In this document: piece by piece, positions 49,564 to 60,313 of the stretch | Layout: each line of letters opens with the position of its first letter | Position numbering within the stretch: the stretch's first letter is position 1 | From: Shouchella oshimensis | GTDB lineage: Bacteria > Bacillota > Bacilli > Bacillales > Bacillaceae_D | Assembly (NCBI RefSeq): GCF_002019765.1 | Contig: NZ_KV917380.1 | Location: 9,454 to 73,453, forward strand | Length of the DNA: 64,000 bases | Direction of reading: 5' to 3' | Made by a program: the position numbers and the translations under genes | The notes under the pieces: generated by a model | What the model saw: only the letters and a program-made list of their open reading frames with translations | What the model was told of the DNA's origin: nothing | The model's database searches: none

Positions 49564-51186
49564 TTATTGTCTAGCTCTCACATCTTGTGCGTATGAAATG
49601 GACCCTTCATACCGTGTTAGTACCCCTTCTTGTAACCAGTACGTAATAGGAAAATATTTATTAAGAAAATACCGATCGTGAGAGATCGTTATAACCGTTC
49701 CGTCATAGTGATCGATTGCTTCTTCTAGCACTTCTCTCGATTCAATATCAAGGTGATTGGTAGGTTCATCTAATAGAAGTACATTATGAGATTCTTCCAT
49801 TAGTTGCGCTAACCGTAACCGCATTCGTTCTCCTCCACTTAAGTCCTTTGTTCTCTTATAAACATCCATACCATAAAATAAAAACTGTGCAAGCTTCGAA
49901 CGAGCTGCCCCAATATCAATAGTGGCATATTCTCGATAAGCCTCTAGAACGGTCTTTTCATTCATTAATTCAGGAATATGCTGTGACAAATAGCCCGCTG
50001 AAACACTTGCTCCCACCTTAACATTCCCTTTTTGCGGAGAATATTTCCCGAGCAATAGTTCGAAAATTGTCGATTTCCCTTCCCCATTTGGGCCAGTTAT
50101 GGCAATACGTTCTTGATGTCGTGCAAGAAAGTGAGCTTCCTTAAGAATAACGTTAGTATGATAAGCAAAGAAGACGTCCTTAATTTGAAACACCTCTTCA
50201 CCACTACGGTGAGATTCAGTAAAGCTCAAATCTACCTTCTTTCCATAAACAGGTTTTTGTAGAAGTTGTATTCGATTTAATGCCTTTTCCATGCTTTTTG
50301 CTTGTCTATGCATACCTGCATTAGGCGGATTTGCTCGGTTTGCCCATTCTTTTAAACGTTTGATGGTTTCTTTCATTTTTTTTATTTTCTTTTGCTGATC
50401 CTCATAGTGCTGAAATGCTGTAAGCAATCGCTCTTCTCTCTGTTGAATAAAACTGGTGTAATTCCCATTATATTCATATACCACACCTTGATCCATTTCC
50501 CATACTTTTGTTATCACTTGATCCAAAAAAAAGCGGTCGTGGGATATGAGAACAAGACTACCATCATATTGATTCAACCACTGAATTAACCAGTCTACAG
50601 CAAGAAGATCCAAATGGTTGGTAGGTTCATCAAGGATAATAAGGTCTGGCCTCTTTGCGATCATACAAGCAAGTTCAACTTTGGAGCGTTCTCCGCCACT
50701 TAACTGCTCCCACTGCTGACCTAGCAATGGTTGCAGACCCAAACCTGTAGATACTTTACGTATAGTAGAATGGTAGTCATATCCTCCACTTATGCTGTAT
50801 CGTTCCTGTAGTTCGGCATAATCGTTTAGCAACTGGGACAGCACTTGCTGATTTTGCGGCTTACTCAATTTCACTTCAATGCCTTTCAACTTTTTTTCTA
50901 TTTCCTTTAATGAAGAAAAAGGAAGTTCTAACACATCCTTTACAGAAAGACCCTCATAGTGTGGCGTTTGGTTTAACAAGGCTTTCGTCAATCCCTTGCG
51001 CCAACCTACTTCACCAGTTGAGGGTTTTTCTATACCAGCTATTAGCTTAGCTAATGTAGATTTTCCCTCCCCGTTCCTGCCAACTAATCCAATGCGCGCC
51101 CCTACATGTAGTTGAATGGATACGTGCTCAAAAATTTGATTCCCTGCATAATTTTGAGCTATATTTTTTCCGTAAAAATCAATCAT
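49564..51186 (-). CDS. ABC-F ATPase, probable ribosome-protection type
   Basis: Two ABC domains in one chain without membrane segments. NBD1: Walker A GLVGRNGEGKST (about 33-44), signature LSGGERSKVELA, Walker B LIILDEPTNHLD. An inter-domain linker with KKIKKMKETIKRLKEWANRA follows (about 250-300). NBD2: Walker A ITGPNGEGKST, LSGGERMRLRLA, VLLLDEPTNHLD. ABC-F proteins act on the ribosome; some protect it from antibiotics (Vga, Lsa, VmlR), others are housekeeping (EttA, YfmR). The upstream leader ORF and attenuator favour an inducible resistance-type role, an inference. AAGGAG is 6 nt from the ATG at 51186, giving 540 residues; the open frame runs to 51222. Confidence 0.85.
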   Translation of the reverse strand: MIDFYGKNIAQNYAGNQIFEHVSIQLHVGARIGLVGRNGEGKSTLAKLIAGIEKPSTGEVGWRKGLTKALLNQTPHYEGLSVKDVLELPFSSLKEIEKKLKGIEVKLSKPQNQQVLSQLLNDYAELQERYSISGGYDYHSTIRKVSTGLGLQPLLGQQWEQLSGGERSKVELACMIAKRPDLIILDEPTNHLDLLAVDWLIQWLNQYDGSLVLISHDRFFLDQVITKVWEMDQGVVYEYNGNYTSFIQQREERLLTAFQHYEDQQKKIKKMKETIKRLKEWANRANPPNAGMHRQAKSMEKALNRIQLLQKPVYGKKVDLSFTESHRSGEEVFQIKDVFFAYHTNVILKEAHFLARHQERIAITGPNGEGKSTIFELLLGKYSPQKGNVKVGASVSAGYLSQHIPELMNEKTVLEAYREYATIDIGAARSKLAQFLFYGMDVYKRTKDLSGGERMRLRLAQLMEESHNVLLLDEPTNHLDIESREVLEEAIDHYDGTVITISHDRYFLNKYFPITYWLQEGVLTRYEGSISYAQDVRARQ

Positions 51187-51207
51187 TTGCTTCTCCTTTT
51201 TAGTCAA

Positions 51208-51223
51208 GAAAGAAACAAACACG
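51208..51223 (-). other. 3' arm of the outer leader helix
   Basis: Complementary, with a 4-nt bulge, to 51276-51287, which lies directly after the leader stop codon. It would close a large helix around the attenuator hairpin. Confidence 0.5.
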
Positions 51224-51227
51224 AAAA

Positions 51228-51247
51228 AGCAGCGAAAGATCGCTGCT
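51228..51247 (-). terminator. Attenuator between leader ORF and ABC-F gene
   Basis: AGCAGCGA/TCGCTGCT 8-bp perfect stem, 4-nt loop, with five T and T-rich sequence on the minus strand, 41 nt upstream of the ABC-F ATG and after the leader ORF. A terminator ahead of a coding region implies conditional readthrough. Confidence 0.75.
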
Positions 51248-51286
51248 GCATGTGTTACGTATGCGAGTAGACAGACGTGTTTCTTT

Positions 51287-51421
51287 CTAATGGTTTATTT
51301 TTCTATACAGTTGTTTAAAAACGGACAGACTGATCCAATTTTTAACTACCGCCGAAAAAATCGCCTGACAAATCCATAAATACGCTAATCGTTTTGCCTG
51401 GCTACCATTAAAAGAATTCAA
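51287..51421 (-). CDS. 44-residue leader ORF upstream of the ABC-F gene
   Basis: AGGAGGTGA, one of the strongest ribosome sites in the window, is about 5 nt from a TTG at 51421. The product begins MNSFNGSQAKRLAYLW, has an aromatic hydrophobic core (ICQAIFSAVVKNWISLSVF) and a basic tail ending RKINH. Its stop codon adjoins the 5' arm of the outer helix. It fits a regulatory leader peptide whose stalled translation exposes downstream pairing; a self-standing small membrane-active peptide is the alternative. No known relative comes to mind. Confidence 0.65.
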   Translation of the reverse strand: MNSFNGSQAKRLAYLWICQAIFSAVVKNWISLSVFKQLYRKINH

Positions 51422-51550
51422 TCTACTCACCTCCTACTTTATTTGTTTTTACGTTACCTGAAAAATGAAAAAATGTAAAGGAATTTAAACCAGCTCTAAG
51501 TGATCTTTTCTGTTCATTCTATTGGATCGTTTCGACAAAAGAAATGTAAA

Positions 51551-51580
51551 AAGGGAGCGGTTCGTTAACACCGCTCCCTT
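51551..51580 (-). terminator. metG terminator
   Basis: AAGGGAGCGGT/ACCGCTCCCTT 11-bp stem, 8-nt loop, T run on the minus strand, 9 nt after the metG stop. Confidence 0.9.
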
Positions 51581-51589
51581 GTAATGATG

Positions 51590-53845
<2,256 letters not shown>

Positions 53846-53875
53846 AATATAGCGAACTATACATCTATCTGTCAA
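53846..53875 (-). promoter_or_regulatory. metG SigA promoter
   Basis: Minus strand TTGACA (53870-53875), 18 bp, TATATT (53846-53851). The -35 overlaps the last codons and stop of herA. Confidence 0.75.
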
Positions 53876-55704
53876 GTGCGATCATAAAGAGTAGCAAACG
53901 GTGTTTTTTGTTTTGTTAAAAGGCCATCTTCACACAGTTGTTCTAACGATTGTTTCCATTCTGATACATCCCACGATTTTCCTGACTGTTTATTTAATTC
54001 ATCAAGTTTTTGCATGACGTGCATTTCTGCCAGAGGAAGAAAATCTTCAAGTGCTGCAACTAATTCTTCATTTCCAGCATTATTCATTTGTTCAAGCTCA
54101 TCAAATGGGTTCATCGTATGTGGGCTAGTTGAGTGAGCGAGCCGTATTCGAACAGCAACGGTTCTACCGATAATGGCTGAAGAAACAAACACATCCCCAG
54201 ATTGTAAATACGGAAGCCGTTTTCCTTCTTCTGCCGTTAAATCTGTTTCTTCCTTTATCGTTTGAATATCCGTTCCTCGAACCGTTCGAAAAACAAACTT
54301 AGAATTAAGCTGTGCCGTAATCGTTTCATCCAGCAAGGTTGGGCGTTGTGTAGCAAAAATCAAAAACGTCCCATACTTTCTTCCTTCTTGCGCAATTTCT
54401 TTCAGTACTGATTTTGCTGGTGCTTCATATCCTTTAGGTGCAAAGTTATGTGCCTCATCTGTGACAACAACAAACGGTGGAAAGAATTCGCTTTGCTGTT
54501 GTTGTAGCTTTGCATCTTTATAAGCGCGACGTTTAAAGTAAAGAGTTCCTATCACGTAGCTGGCAAACACCTGTAGTAACCAAACAGCCCCTTGAATCAC
54601 AACAAGTTTGCCGTTATGAATGCCGTGCTCAATCGCTCGAATGTTTTGTTGAAAAAGCCCTGACTGATGTAAACGATTTGCACGCCATTGGATACCCTTT
54701 ACAGAAGATGGGGGCAAGCTACCAAACTGATCGAGTAAACGTTTGAATTCACTATAGCGATTAATTTCATCTTTTGTCATGCCACCATCATGCAGCATGC
54801 CTTCGATCCTTTGTTTACCCATATCCAGTGCATCTATTAAATTGGCAATTCGATCACTAAACGTTTGATAACTGTCTTTTCGTTTATGAATCGTTTGAAT
54901 AACATTAATCATTGATTCAGTAAGGTGACCTGCCGCTCCAAGCAATCTCTCTACATCTCGAGTTGATAATGCCGAAAAATCAACACCGACGTCCCGACCA
55001 ATTTGAACAACCTCATACCTAGAAGCATAGTTAACGTCCCCACGATCTGCTTCTGTTTTGCCAGTAAAATTCATTTCAAAGTGTGGATCAAATACAAGAG
55101 AAGGAATTTTTAATTTCATCAATTCTTCTAGCATTACTCTTAAACCAAACGATTTACCTGATCCTGAGCCACCAAACACACCAATATGTGGGTACTGCTG
55201 CATAGCACGAATATCGAAAATAAACGGTACACCATTTTGTGCTCTCACCAATCCGTGTTCTTGCATATGCAAAATGTCATGTAACTGTGCCGGTAACGAC
55301 TCTGCGATAAAATCAGTAGACTTAATTTCCCCTAATACCATGCCTTTTTCTTTCGACGTTGAAACAAGCAAATGCTCAATCTCACTAAATGCTGGATGAC
55401 GTACACGGACGCCTGTTTGAATGGGCTTTTGAGCCTCGTCAAATAAACGCACCTTTGCAAGATGAATATCATCTTGACCGATGTCATACCCAATGGCCTC
55501 AAGAGTCTCTAACACATTTCGATCGACTAAACCTTTATCCATTCCCATTGGTATATAGCGATTATAAGATAAGGTTTCTACAACTTCACCTTTAGGTTCA
55601 TTCAGCTCTTTATCTTCAATAACAAGCATTTCATTCATGCGGAACTTATGTGATTTTGATGCAATATGCACTTCATGTTGAGTAGTAATTCCAACAACTT
55701 GCAA
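53872..55704 (-). CDS. herA: HerA-like DNA translocase ATPase
   Basis: FtsK/HerA-type hexameric ATPase. An N-terminal HAS-barrel-like beta domain (about 1-95) precedes the motor, with Walker A GGSGSGKS (178-185), Walker B FVVVTDEAH (411-419), sensor ATQRP (about 451) and a likely Arg finger in EGRKYGTF. 610 residues. HerA partners the NurA nuclease in archaea and some bacteria for DNA-end resection. Here nurA lies just upstream (14 nt), so the two form an operon. The last residues vary from archaeal HerA. Its stop codon overlaps the metG promoter -35. Confidence 0.87.
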   Translation of the reverse strand: MQVVGITTQHEVHIASKSHKFRMNEMLVIEDKELNEPKGEVVETLSYNRYIPMGMDKGLVDRNVLETLEAIGYDIGQDDIHLAKVRLFDEAQKPIQTGVRVRHPAFSEIEHLLVSTSKEKGMVLGEIKSTDFIAESLPAQLHDILHMQEHGLVRAQNGVPFIFDIRAMQQYPHIGVFGGSGSGKSFGLRVMLEELMKLKIPSLVFDPHFEMNFTGKTEADRGDVNYASRYEVVQIGRDVGVDFSALSTRDVERLLGAAGHLTESMINVIQTIHKRKDSYQTFSDRIANLIDALDMGKQRIEGMLHDGGMTKDEINRYSEFKRLLDQFGSLPPSSVKGIQWRANRLHQSGLFQQNIRAIEHGIHNGKLVVIQGAVWLLQVFASYVIGTLYFKRRAYKDAKLQQQQSEFFPPFVVVTDEAHNFAPKGYEAPAKSVLKEIAQEGRKYGTFLIFATQRPTLLDETITAQLNSKFVFRTVRGTDIQTIKEETDLTAEEGKRLPYLQSGDVFVSSAIIGRTVAVRIRLAHSTSPHTMNPFDELEQMNNAGNEELVAALEDFLPLAEMHVMQKLDELNKQSGKSWDVSEWKQSLEQLCEDGLLTKQKTPFATLYDRT

Positions 55705-55718
55705 AGCGATCCCTCCTT

Positions 55719-56672
55719 TTAATACGGCCGTTCCGTTCGCAATTTCACAAAGAATTGTCGACGAATGTCTTCATCAATATATTGTTCTACTAACCCTTCA
55801 ACAAGCTTGTCTGTTATGCGAATTTCCTTATCAATATGATCTAGCCAGAGTGGTATACCACGACCTTCAGACGGAGTAAGCGTACAGAGTAAATCACCAA
55901 TCCAGTTTAAATGATCCCTTTGCTCTTCTAATAGATCAAAGCCTGTAATGGTTGGGGTTGATCCGAGTCGCATCCACGTTGAAAGTAAACCTGCTTTATG
56001 TTGAATCGTATCAATATAAATCATTTCGTTTTGATCAAGCATGCCAAATAACAAATCTCGGTCATAGGAATAAGGGTTTCGCGCATAAGTCGCAAAACTT
56101 TCTAACGTAATAAGATTTTCTGTTGTAATTTCTTCAGATACACCCACTAATAACGTATTTCGTTTCAACGCTGATTCTCGAAGTTCTTCCCACTCCTCTT
56201 TCGCATCAATTCGATAGTGATAAAGCGCACCGTCCATTAACATGACAGCAATATCGTCTTTTTCAATTAAAGAGCGCGCCGCCTTTAACTCTAGAATCGC
56301 TAAACGTTTTGCCCGTTGTTTACTAATTGCTTCCTCTTCTTCATCGCCATGTTCTAATAAAGGAATAAATAAATCAGATGTCCATTCGGCACGACCGTCG
56401 GTTGCCTTTGAAATGGCTTGAAACAAATAAATAATATGGGGTGCTTCACCTTTCGTCTGATTAACGGACCCATCGGTTCCTGCTAATTTCCGACCAGCTA
56501 AGGTCTTTACAAGATGATCTGTAGATAGTCGCTCCATTTGTCGAAAAACATTTGCTTCTTTCGTCAATTTTTGTCGAATTAGGTCTTTGTTTCTATGACT
56601 CTGCGCATATGTATCTTTTAATCTTTGATTTGATTCTTGCAATTTTACAATTACATCTGCATGAATATCCAT
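55719..56672 (-). CDS. nurA: NurA-domain nuclease
   Basis: Predicted Mn2+-dependent 5'-3' nuclease partner of HerA. The NurA signature shows as LAGTDGSVNQ with Asp67 and LMDGALYHY with Asp147; the conserved C-terminal RNPYSYDRDLLFG and HKAGLLSTWMRL follow. An N-terminal coiled segment (about 1-55) precedes the core. 317 residues. AGAGAGGAG precedes the ATG. It is divergent from abrB, and neither gene is between abrB and metS in B. subtilis. Confidence 0.82.
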   Translation of the reverse strand: MDIHADVIVKLQESNQRLKDTYAQSHRNKDLIRQKLTKEANVFRQMERLSTDHLVKTLAGRKLAGTDGSVNQTKGEAPHIIYLFQAISKATDGRAEWTSDLFIPLLEHGDEEEEAISKQRAKRLAILELKAARSLIEKDDIAVMLMDGALYHYRIDAKEEWEELRESALKRNTLLVGVSEEITTENLITLESFATYARNPYSYDRDLLFGMLDQNEMIYIDTIQHKAGLLSTWMRLGSTPTITGFDLLEEQRDHLNWIGDLLCTLTPSEGRGIPLWLDHIDKEIRITDKLVEGLVEQYIDEDIRRQFFVKLRTERPY

Positions 56673-56791
56673 TTGAAAGCGCTCCTCTCTTTTTTATAAT
56701 AGATGTTTTTTCTCTACAAATACTGCTGTGCCGGGTTTCGTGGTACTTAAAATAAATTGTCGCAAAATATAAGTTTTTTTATTTAAAGCGA

Positions 56792-56820
56792 TTGACTTGT
56801 TTTGGAAATATTGTTATTCT
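56792..56820 (+). promoter_or_regulatory. abrB SigA promoter
   Basis: TTGACT (56792-56797), 17 bp, TATTCT (56815-56820), about 84 bp before the ATG. Confidence 0.65.
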
Positions 56821-56838
56821 TAGATTACTATAGAATTA

Positions 56839-56845
56839 TGTCGAA
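56839..56845 (+). promoter_or_regulatory. Spo0A box in the abrB leader
   Basis: TGTCGAA, the exact 0A core, about 12-18 bp downstream of the predicted start site, as in B. subtilis abrB, where Spo0A~P represses from there. Confidence 0.7.
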
Positions 56846-56903
56846 ATATGACATAAAATTCTTCTTGACTACACACTGGCTTCATATTTAAGGGGGAAAC
56901 GTA

Positions 56904-57185
56904 ATGAAATCAACTGGGATCGTCCGTAAAGTCGATGAATTAGGTCGCGTTGTTATTCCGATTGAGCTTCGTCGTACGTTGGACATTGCTGAAAAGGATG
57001 CGCTTGAAATTTATGTTGATAATGACCGAATCATTTTGAAGAAATACAAGGCCAACATGACATGTCAAGTTACAGGTGAAGTATCTGATGATAACTTATC
57101 ATTGGCAAATGGAAAGATCGTACTTAGCCCTCAAGGAGCCGAAGCAGTACTCGAACAACTCCAAGACTATGTGACAAAAAAATAA
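56904..57185 (+). CDS. abrB: Transition-state regulator AbrB
   Basis: Global repressor of post-exponential genes. N-terminal swapped-hairpin DNA-binding domain MKSTGIVRKVDELGRVVIPIELRR...DALEIYVD (1-50) and a C-terminal multimerisation part. 93 residues (94 in B. subtilis). It faces against its neighbours, as in B. subtilis. Its N-terminus parallels spoVT, but it lacks the GAF domain. Confidence 0.97.
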   Translation: MKSTGIVRKVDELGRVVIPIELRRTLDIAEKDALEIYVDNDRIILKKYKANMTCQVTGEVSDDNLSLANGKIVLSPQGAEAVLEQLQDYVTKK

Positions 57186-57192
57186 TTACTTG

Positions 57193-57211
57193 AACCTGCC
57201 CATGGCGGGTT
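57193..57211 (+). terminator. abrB terminator, shared with rsmI
   Basis: AACCTGCC/GGCGGGTT 8-bp stem with one G-T pair and a T-rich tail on the plus strand. It touches the rsmI stop on the other strand. Confidence 0.8.
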
Positions 57212-58083
57212 TATTTTTTTGCCTCATGATACTGTTGATACAGCTCTCGTTTGACTAATCCACGATCACTGGCAACTTGTTTGATCGCTTCTTTCTCAGA
57301 AAGACCTAATTCCACGTAATGCTTTACATGTTGAATGTCTGTTAATGCGTCATACCATTCGGTTTCAGCCTCTTGGTTTTCTCCATTATATCCTTCTACA
57401 CATAAACAGAACTCGCCTTTTACTTGCCCCGTTTTTATCCACTCTAATGCCTCTTCTACTGTCCCTCGGTTATATTCTTCATAGCGCTTCGTTAATTCTC
57501 TCGCTAGGACGATGTTTCGGTTTCCAAATACATCATAAATCGCTTGAAGTGTCTGATTTAACCGATGAGGGGCTTCATAGAAAATAACCGTATCCGTTTG
57601 TTTTTGTAAACGTTCTAATTCAAGCTTACGCTCTTTTTTTCCTCTAGGCAAAAATCCAATAAACAGAAAAGATTTTGTTGATAAGCCAGATGCTACTAAA
57701 GCGGTTATCGCTGCATTTGGTCCTGGTAAAGATAGAACAGAAAGCTTCTCCTCCAAACAGAGTGTAACGAGATCTTCGCCTGGGTCAGAAATACCTGGCA
57801 TCCCTGCATCCGTAACAAGGGCTACCACGGCACCGGCTTTGATTTTTTCTACCAGTTCTTTACCTGCCTTATACTTATTATGTTCATGATAGCTCAATAG
57901 GGCTGTCGAAATCTCAAAATGGTTCGTTAATTTTTTGGTTTGCCTCGTGTCTTCTGCAGCAATGTAATCAGCTTCTTTTAATATACGAATAGCTCGAACC
58001 GTCATATCTTCTAAGTTGCCAATAGGGGTCGGTACTAGATAGAGACCGCCACCATCAAGCGGATAACTTTTTTGTTCAATCAT
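57211..58083 (-). CDS. rsmI: 16S rRNA 2'-O-ribose C1402 methyltransferase
   Basis: SAM-dependent methyltransferase of the tetrapyrrole-methylase fold. GLYLVPTPIGNLEDMTVRAIRIL and the AEDTRQTKKL segment are the family signature; VALVTDAGMPGISDPG and LPGPNAAITAL follow. 290 residues, family length (yabC in B. subtilis). It overlaps yazA by 8 nt, in one operon with trmN6. Confidence 0.95.
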   Translation of the reverse strand: MIEQKSYPLDGGGLYLVPTPIGNLEDMTVRAIRILKEADYIAAEDTRQTKKLTNHFEISTALLSYHEHNKYKAGKELVEKIKAGAVVALVTDAGMPGISDPGEDLVTLCLEEKLSVLSLPGPNAAITALVASGLSTKSFLFIGFLPRGKKERKLELERLQKQTDTVIFYEAPHRLNQTLQAIYDVFGNRNIVLARELTKRYEEYNRGTVEEALEWIKTGQVKGEFCLCVEGYNGENQEAETEWYDALTDIQHVKHYVELGLSEKEAIKQVASDRGLVKRELYQQYHEAKK

Positions 58084-58342
58084 TTCCTTGTAAACTCCTT
58101 TGTTCTAAAACGTAACGCTCCTTGGCGCGCCTTGTTTTTCGCTTAAATTGATATTCTTGCTTTAATGCTTCCTTTTTTGTTGCAAACGTTTCAACATAAA
58201 CAAGCTTTAACGGTCCTCGACCTCGAGTGTATTTAGCGCCTTTTCCTTCTTCGTGTTTCTGTAACCGTTGTTCCACATTATTCGTGTAGCCGGTATACCA
58301 AGACTGATCGCCACATTCAAGTACATACATATAATGCTTCAT
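58076..58342 (-). CDS. yazA: GIY-YIG domain protein (YazA)
   Basis: A compact GIY-YIG nuclease-like fold in 88 residues: YMYVLECGDQSWYTGYTN at the N terminus gives the two motifs and VEQRLQKHEEGKGAKYTRGRGPLKL follows, with the Arg and Glu of the active site present. Stand-alone YazA/YhbQ-type proteins may act in DNA repair or structure-specific cleavage; role unproven. Overlaps trmN6 by 4 nt. Confidence 0.93.
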   Translation of the reverse strand: MKHYMYVLECGDQSWYTGYTNNVEQRLQKHEEGKGAKYTRGRGPLKLVYVETFATKKEALKQEYQFKRKTRRAKERYVLEQRSLQGND

Positions 58343-59073
58343 AAACGAAAGTAAACCTCGTTAAATTCCTTTGTGTAGCGGCCGTCCTCTTCGTAAACCA
58401 TTAAAGGAGGCTCTGTCTTTAATCCAGGTTTGCCTCCTTTAATACCTTCTATTAAAAGCATGTTCGCATGGCTACTTGCCTTACTATGGCAAAATTGGAT
58501 TCGCTTCGGCTCAACCTTATTATTTTTCATTGCTTCGATAATATCAACCAAACGGTCTGGACGATGTACAATGGCTAACTTTCCACTATGCTTTAACACG
58601 TACGCTGCTGATTCGACTACCTCTGATAATGTACAAGCAAGCTCATGCCGGGCCACAGCCTTGGTTCGGTTTTCTTTTATTTGTTCATGACTTGATTGTT
58701 TAAAATAGGGAGGATTGCATGTAACAGTATCAAAAAAACCGTGTGCAAAGTATTGTTTTATCTCCTTCAAATCGGCACATAAAGCAGTCACGTGTTCACA
58801 TAGGTTATTCTCTTCAATTGATCGTAGCGCCATTGTATGGAGTGGCTCTTGCAGTTCCATCAATGTGATGGCTGCTCTTGTTCGTTCCGTCATCGTCATA
58901 CCAACTACGCCATTACCGCTACATAGATCAAGTATTTGTCCTTTTTGAAGCGGAATGGAAGCGAATCGCGCTAGCAGAATAGCATCAATTGAATACGTAA
59001 AAACGTTATCGCTTTGGATAATCTGATACGTGGTACCTGCTATATGATCCATTCGCTCATCATCTTTAAGCAC
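58339..59073 (-). CDS. trmN6: tRNA1(Val) A37 N6-methyltransferase-type enzyme (YabB)
   Basis: Rossmann-type SAM methyltransferase. The SAM motif is ILDLCSGNGVVGMTM (about residues 46-60) and the catalytic NPPY appears in VTCNPPYFKQS (about 125), diagnostic of N6-adenine methylation. 244 residues. The TrmN6-family assignment is firm; the exact tRNA substrate is inferred. Start GTG at 59073. Confidence 0.9.
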   Translation of the reverse strand: MLKDDERMDHIAGTTYQIIQSDNVFTYSIDAILLARFASIPLQKGQILDLCSGNGVVGMTMTERTRAAITLMELQEPLHTMALRSIEENNLCEHVTALCADLKEIKQYFAHGFFDTVTCNPPYFKQSSHEQIKENRTKAVARHELACTLSEVVESAAYVLKHSGKLAIVHRPDRLVDIIEAMKNNKVEPKRIQFCHSKASSHANMLLIEGIKGGKPGLKTEPPLMVYEEDGRYTKEFNEVYFRL

Positions 59074-59097
59074 TCAACCTCACTCCTTTACTGTAAA

Positions 59098-59124
59098 AGC
59101 CGATCTCAACATACGAGACCGGCT
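59098..59124 (-). terminator. yabA terminator
   Basis: AGCCG-TCTC/GAGA-CGGCT hairpin with one mismatch, T-rich on the minus strand, 10 nt after the yabA stop. Confidence 0.75.
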
Positions 59125-59134
59125 ACTGGTTTTT

Positions 59135-59470
59135 TCATTTTTGATGTAGAAATGAAAGGCAGAACAAACAATCATCACCTTCTGGTCGAATACTCCCATA
59201 GTGCGTGTTGCATATATGAAAGCCCTCTTGGTAGAGCCTTGCCAAATTCTCATGACCTTCCCCAACCATCTTCTTGCGTTCAAACTCTTCAGGGAGAATA
59301 GGCTTTTCCGGTTCTAAGCGTTTACGTAAATTTTCATTCTCTATGTGTAAATAATGATTCTCTTCGATTAAGTAAGCGAGCTGCTCTTTTAAACCTCTTA
59401 ATTCTTCGTGCAAATCACCAATTCGTTCTTCAAGGCTTGAAACCTGCATAAAGATGGCCTTCTTATCCAC
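59135..59470 (-). CDS. yabA: Replication initiation control protein YabA
   Basis: Limits initiation by binding DnaA and DnaN. An N-terminal coiled coil (about residues 5-55) precedes the zinc-binding C-terminal [18 protein letters not shown]...CLFCLSFL, with C-H-C-C ligands. The open frame begins at 59515, but GAGGTG is 6 nt before a GTG at 59470, whose product [10 protein letters not shown] matches B. subtilis YabA. 111 residues. Downstream of ricT and holB as in B. subtilis. Confidence 0.93.
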   Translation of the reverse strand: MDKKAIFMQVSSLEERIGDLHEELRGLKEQLAYLIEENHYLHIENENLRKRLEPEKPILPEEFERKKMVGEGHENLARLYQEGFHICNTHYGSIRPEGDDCLFCLSFLHQK

Positions 59471-59483
59471 ATCGTTCACCTCA

Positions 59484-60311
59484 TTAATCCGTTGCTTTTG
59501 AAGTGAGCTTTTCACTTTTCCTTAATTCATCAAAAGCATACTCAAGCGTCTGTTCTTCTTCAAAAAGTTGAACCTGAACAACCCGGTCAAGCAAATTCAA
59601 TCCAATCACTTTTCCTGTTCCATCAGGTGTAGAGATTTTCTTACCGATATCAGGCATTTCTTTCTTAGCTTCTTCATATGTGTCATTTTCATACTTCAAA
59701 CAACACATTAAACGACCGCAAAGTCCTGAGATTTTTGCGGGATTAAGTGAGAGATTTTGATCTTTTGCCATTTTAATTGATACAGGTTCGAAATCACCTA
59801 AGAACGTAGAACAACAAAGCATTCGACCACAAGGACCGATTCCCCCGAGCAACTTCGCCTCGTCTCTTACACCGATTTGCCTTAATTCAATTCTTGTTCG
59901 AAAGATTGCGGCTAAATCTTTTACTAATTCTCTAAAATCAATCCGACCATCGGCAGTAAAATAAAACAATACTTTATTACGATCAAACGTATATTCAACA
60001 TCAACGAGTTTCATATCTAACTTGTGTTCCACGATTTTCTTTGTACATACGTCAATTGCGTCTCGAGCTGCCTCACGATTCTCTTTTACCACTAATGTAT
60101 CTTCAACTGTTGCTAAGCGTATAACTTGTTTCAACGGCAAAACAACATCTTGTTCATCAACAAACTTTGGTGAAACGACTACTTTCCCGTATTCAACTCC
60201 GCGGGATGTTTCGACGATTACAGCTTCTTCACCAGCTATCTCGAGAGAACCTGGCGAGAAGTAATAAATTTTGCCCGCTTTTTTAAATCGGACACCTACA
60301 ACCTCGTGCAA
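59484..60311 (-). CDS. ricT: RicT (YaaT), PSP1-domain RNA-maturation factor
   Basis: Member of the RicA/F/T complex that directs RNase Y and supports competence, biofilm and sporulation. The PSP1 domain carries a Cys-rich iron-sulfur region: [14 protein letters not shown] and [10 protein letters not shown] (about residues 145-195). 275 residues, as in B. subtilis. Two nucleotides after holB. ricA and ricF are not in the window. Confidence 0.95.
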   Translation of the reverse strand: MHEVVGVRFKKAGKIYYFSPGSLEIAGEEAVIVETSRGVEYGKVVVSPKFVDEQDVVLPLKQVIRLATVEDTLVVKENREAARDAIDVCTKKIVEHKLDMKLVDVEYTFDRNKVLFYFTADGRIDFRELVKDLAAIFRTRIELRQIGVRDEAKLLGGIGPCGRMLCCSTFLGDFEPVSIKMAKDQNLSLNPAKISGLCGRLMCCLKYENDTYEEAKKEMPDIGKKISTPDGTGKVIGLNLLDRVVQVQLFEEEQTLEYAFDELRKSEKLTSKATD

Positions 60312-60313
60312 AA

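Noticed and set aside
51187-51222. N-terminal extension of the ABC-F protein
   Set aside because: The twelve extra codons have no ribosome site; AAGGAG sits 6 nt before the ATG at 51186.
53872-56672. HerA-NurA as a complete antiphage system
   Set aside because: No Sir2, DUF4297 or other effector gene is nearby; the pair alone fits DNA repair at least as well. Kept only as a possibility.
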